From assembly GCA_003250235.1 (NCBI GenBank), contig QKGY01000142.1, forward strand, positions 1 through 13,486: a stretch of 13,486 bases of DNA, in the 5' to 3' direction. The translations under genes and the position numbers were made by a program. Shown here piece after piece: positions 13,474 through 13,486 of this stretch; the stretch's first letter is position 1, and each line of letters begins with the position of its first letter. The DNA comes from Desulfuromonadaceae bacterium (GTDB lineage Bacteria; Desulfobacterota; Desulfuromonadia; Desulfuromonadales; SZUA-540). The notes beneath the pieces are model-generated. The model made no database searches. It worked only from the letters and a program-made list of their open reading frames with translations, and was not told where the DNA came from.

Positions 13474-13486
13474 GGATTTGCCGTGA
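13472..13486 (+). other. Likely ribosome site and GTG start of the next operon gene
   Basis: GAGGA (13472-13476) overlaps the subunit IV stop, and a GTG follows at 13483 with 6 nt between. This is the spacing of a coupled gene start. Subunit II, absent from the window, is the natural candidate, but only four bases of the gene are seen. Confidence 0.35.

Noticed and set aside
1..13486. tRNA, rRNA, CRISPR array, insertion sequence or prophage genes
   Set aside because: I saw no cloverleaf-type sequence, spaced short repeats, transposase or integrase motifs on either strand.

Overview
The window is about 13.5 kb of GC-rich bacterial DNA. Its mix of genes (an aa3/caa3-like heme-copper oxidase operon with a SCO factor, MgtE, a B12-binding radical SAM protein, SlyX, and a GEMM-type riboswitch ahead of a secreted DUF1566 protein) suggests a Desulfuromonadales/Geobacter-like deltaproteobacterium. 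That assignment is an inference from gene content only.

Region 1 (1-3302) is a small redox/detoxification cluster. A YgiD/DODA-type ring-opening dioxygenase (cut by the window start) and an F420-reductase-like NADP oxidoreductase run leftward. A LysR regulator runs rightward from a shared divergent intergenic region. A secreted SnoaL-like protein, also leftward, converges on the LysR gene over a perfect bidirectional terminator. The LysR upstream region (1325-1443) is repeated, about 74% identical by eye and without gaps, upstream of the SnoaL-like gene (3066-3184). The copy includes the first ~10 codons of a decayed second LysR gene. The layout therefore looks like two copies of a LysR/target module, one of which lost its regulator.

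Region 2 (3303-5446) is an amidase-signature hydrolase followed 4 nt later by a TetR regulator. It has a sigma70-like promoter with an inverted repeat over its -10, and a large hairpin at the end.

Region 3 (5442-6558) holds a GEMM-family (cyclic dinucleotide) riboswitch-like aptamer. The 3' half of its P3 helix is also the left arm of an intrinsic terminator, so the architecture predicts a ligand-ON switch. It precedes a secreted DUF1566 protein. The aptamer has C where known GEMM classes have the specificity base G (c-di-GMP) or A (cGAMP).

Region 4 (6602-9927, all leftward) has mgtE with its own promoter, and upstream of it a slyX-like gene overlapping a B12-type radical SAM gene by 4 nt.

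Region 5 (9995-end, rightward) is a cytochrome oxidase operon: SCO, subunit I (A2-type, YS motif), subunit III and subunit IV, probably continuing past the window. Adjacent genes overlap through ATGA or lie close together. The SCO gene seems split by a one-base frameshift between its signal peptide/Met-His-rich segment and its thioredoxin-like domain.
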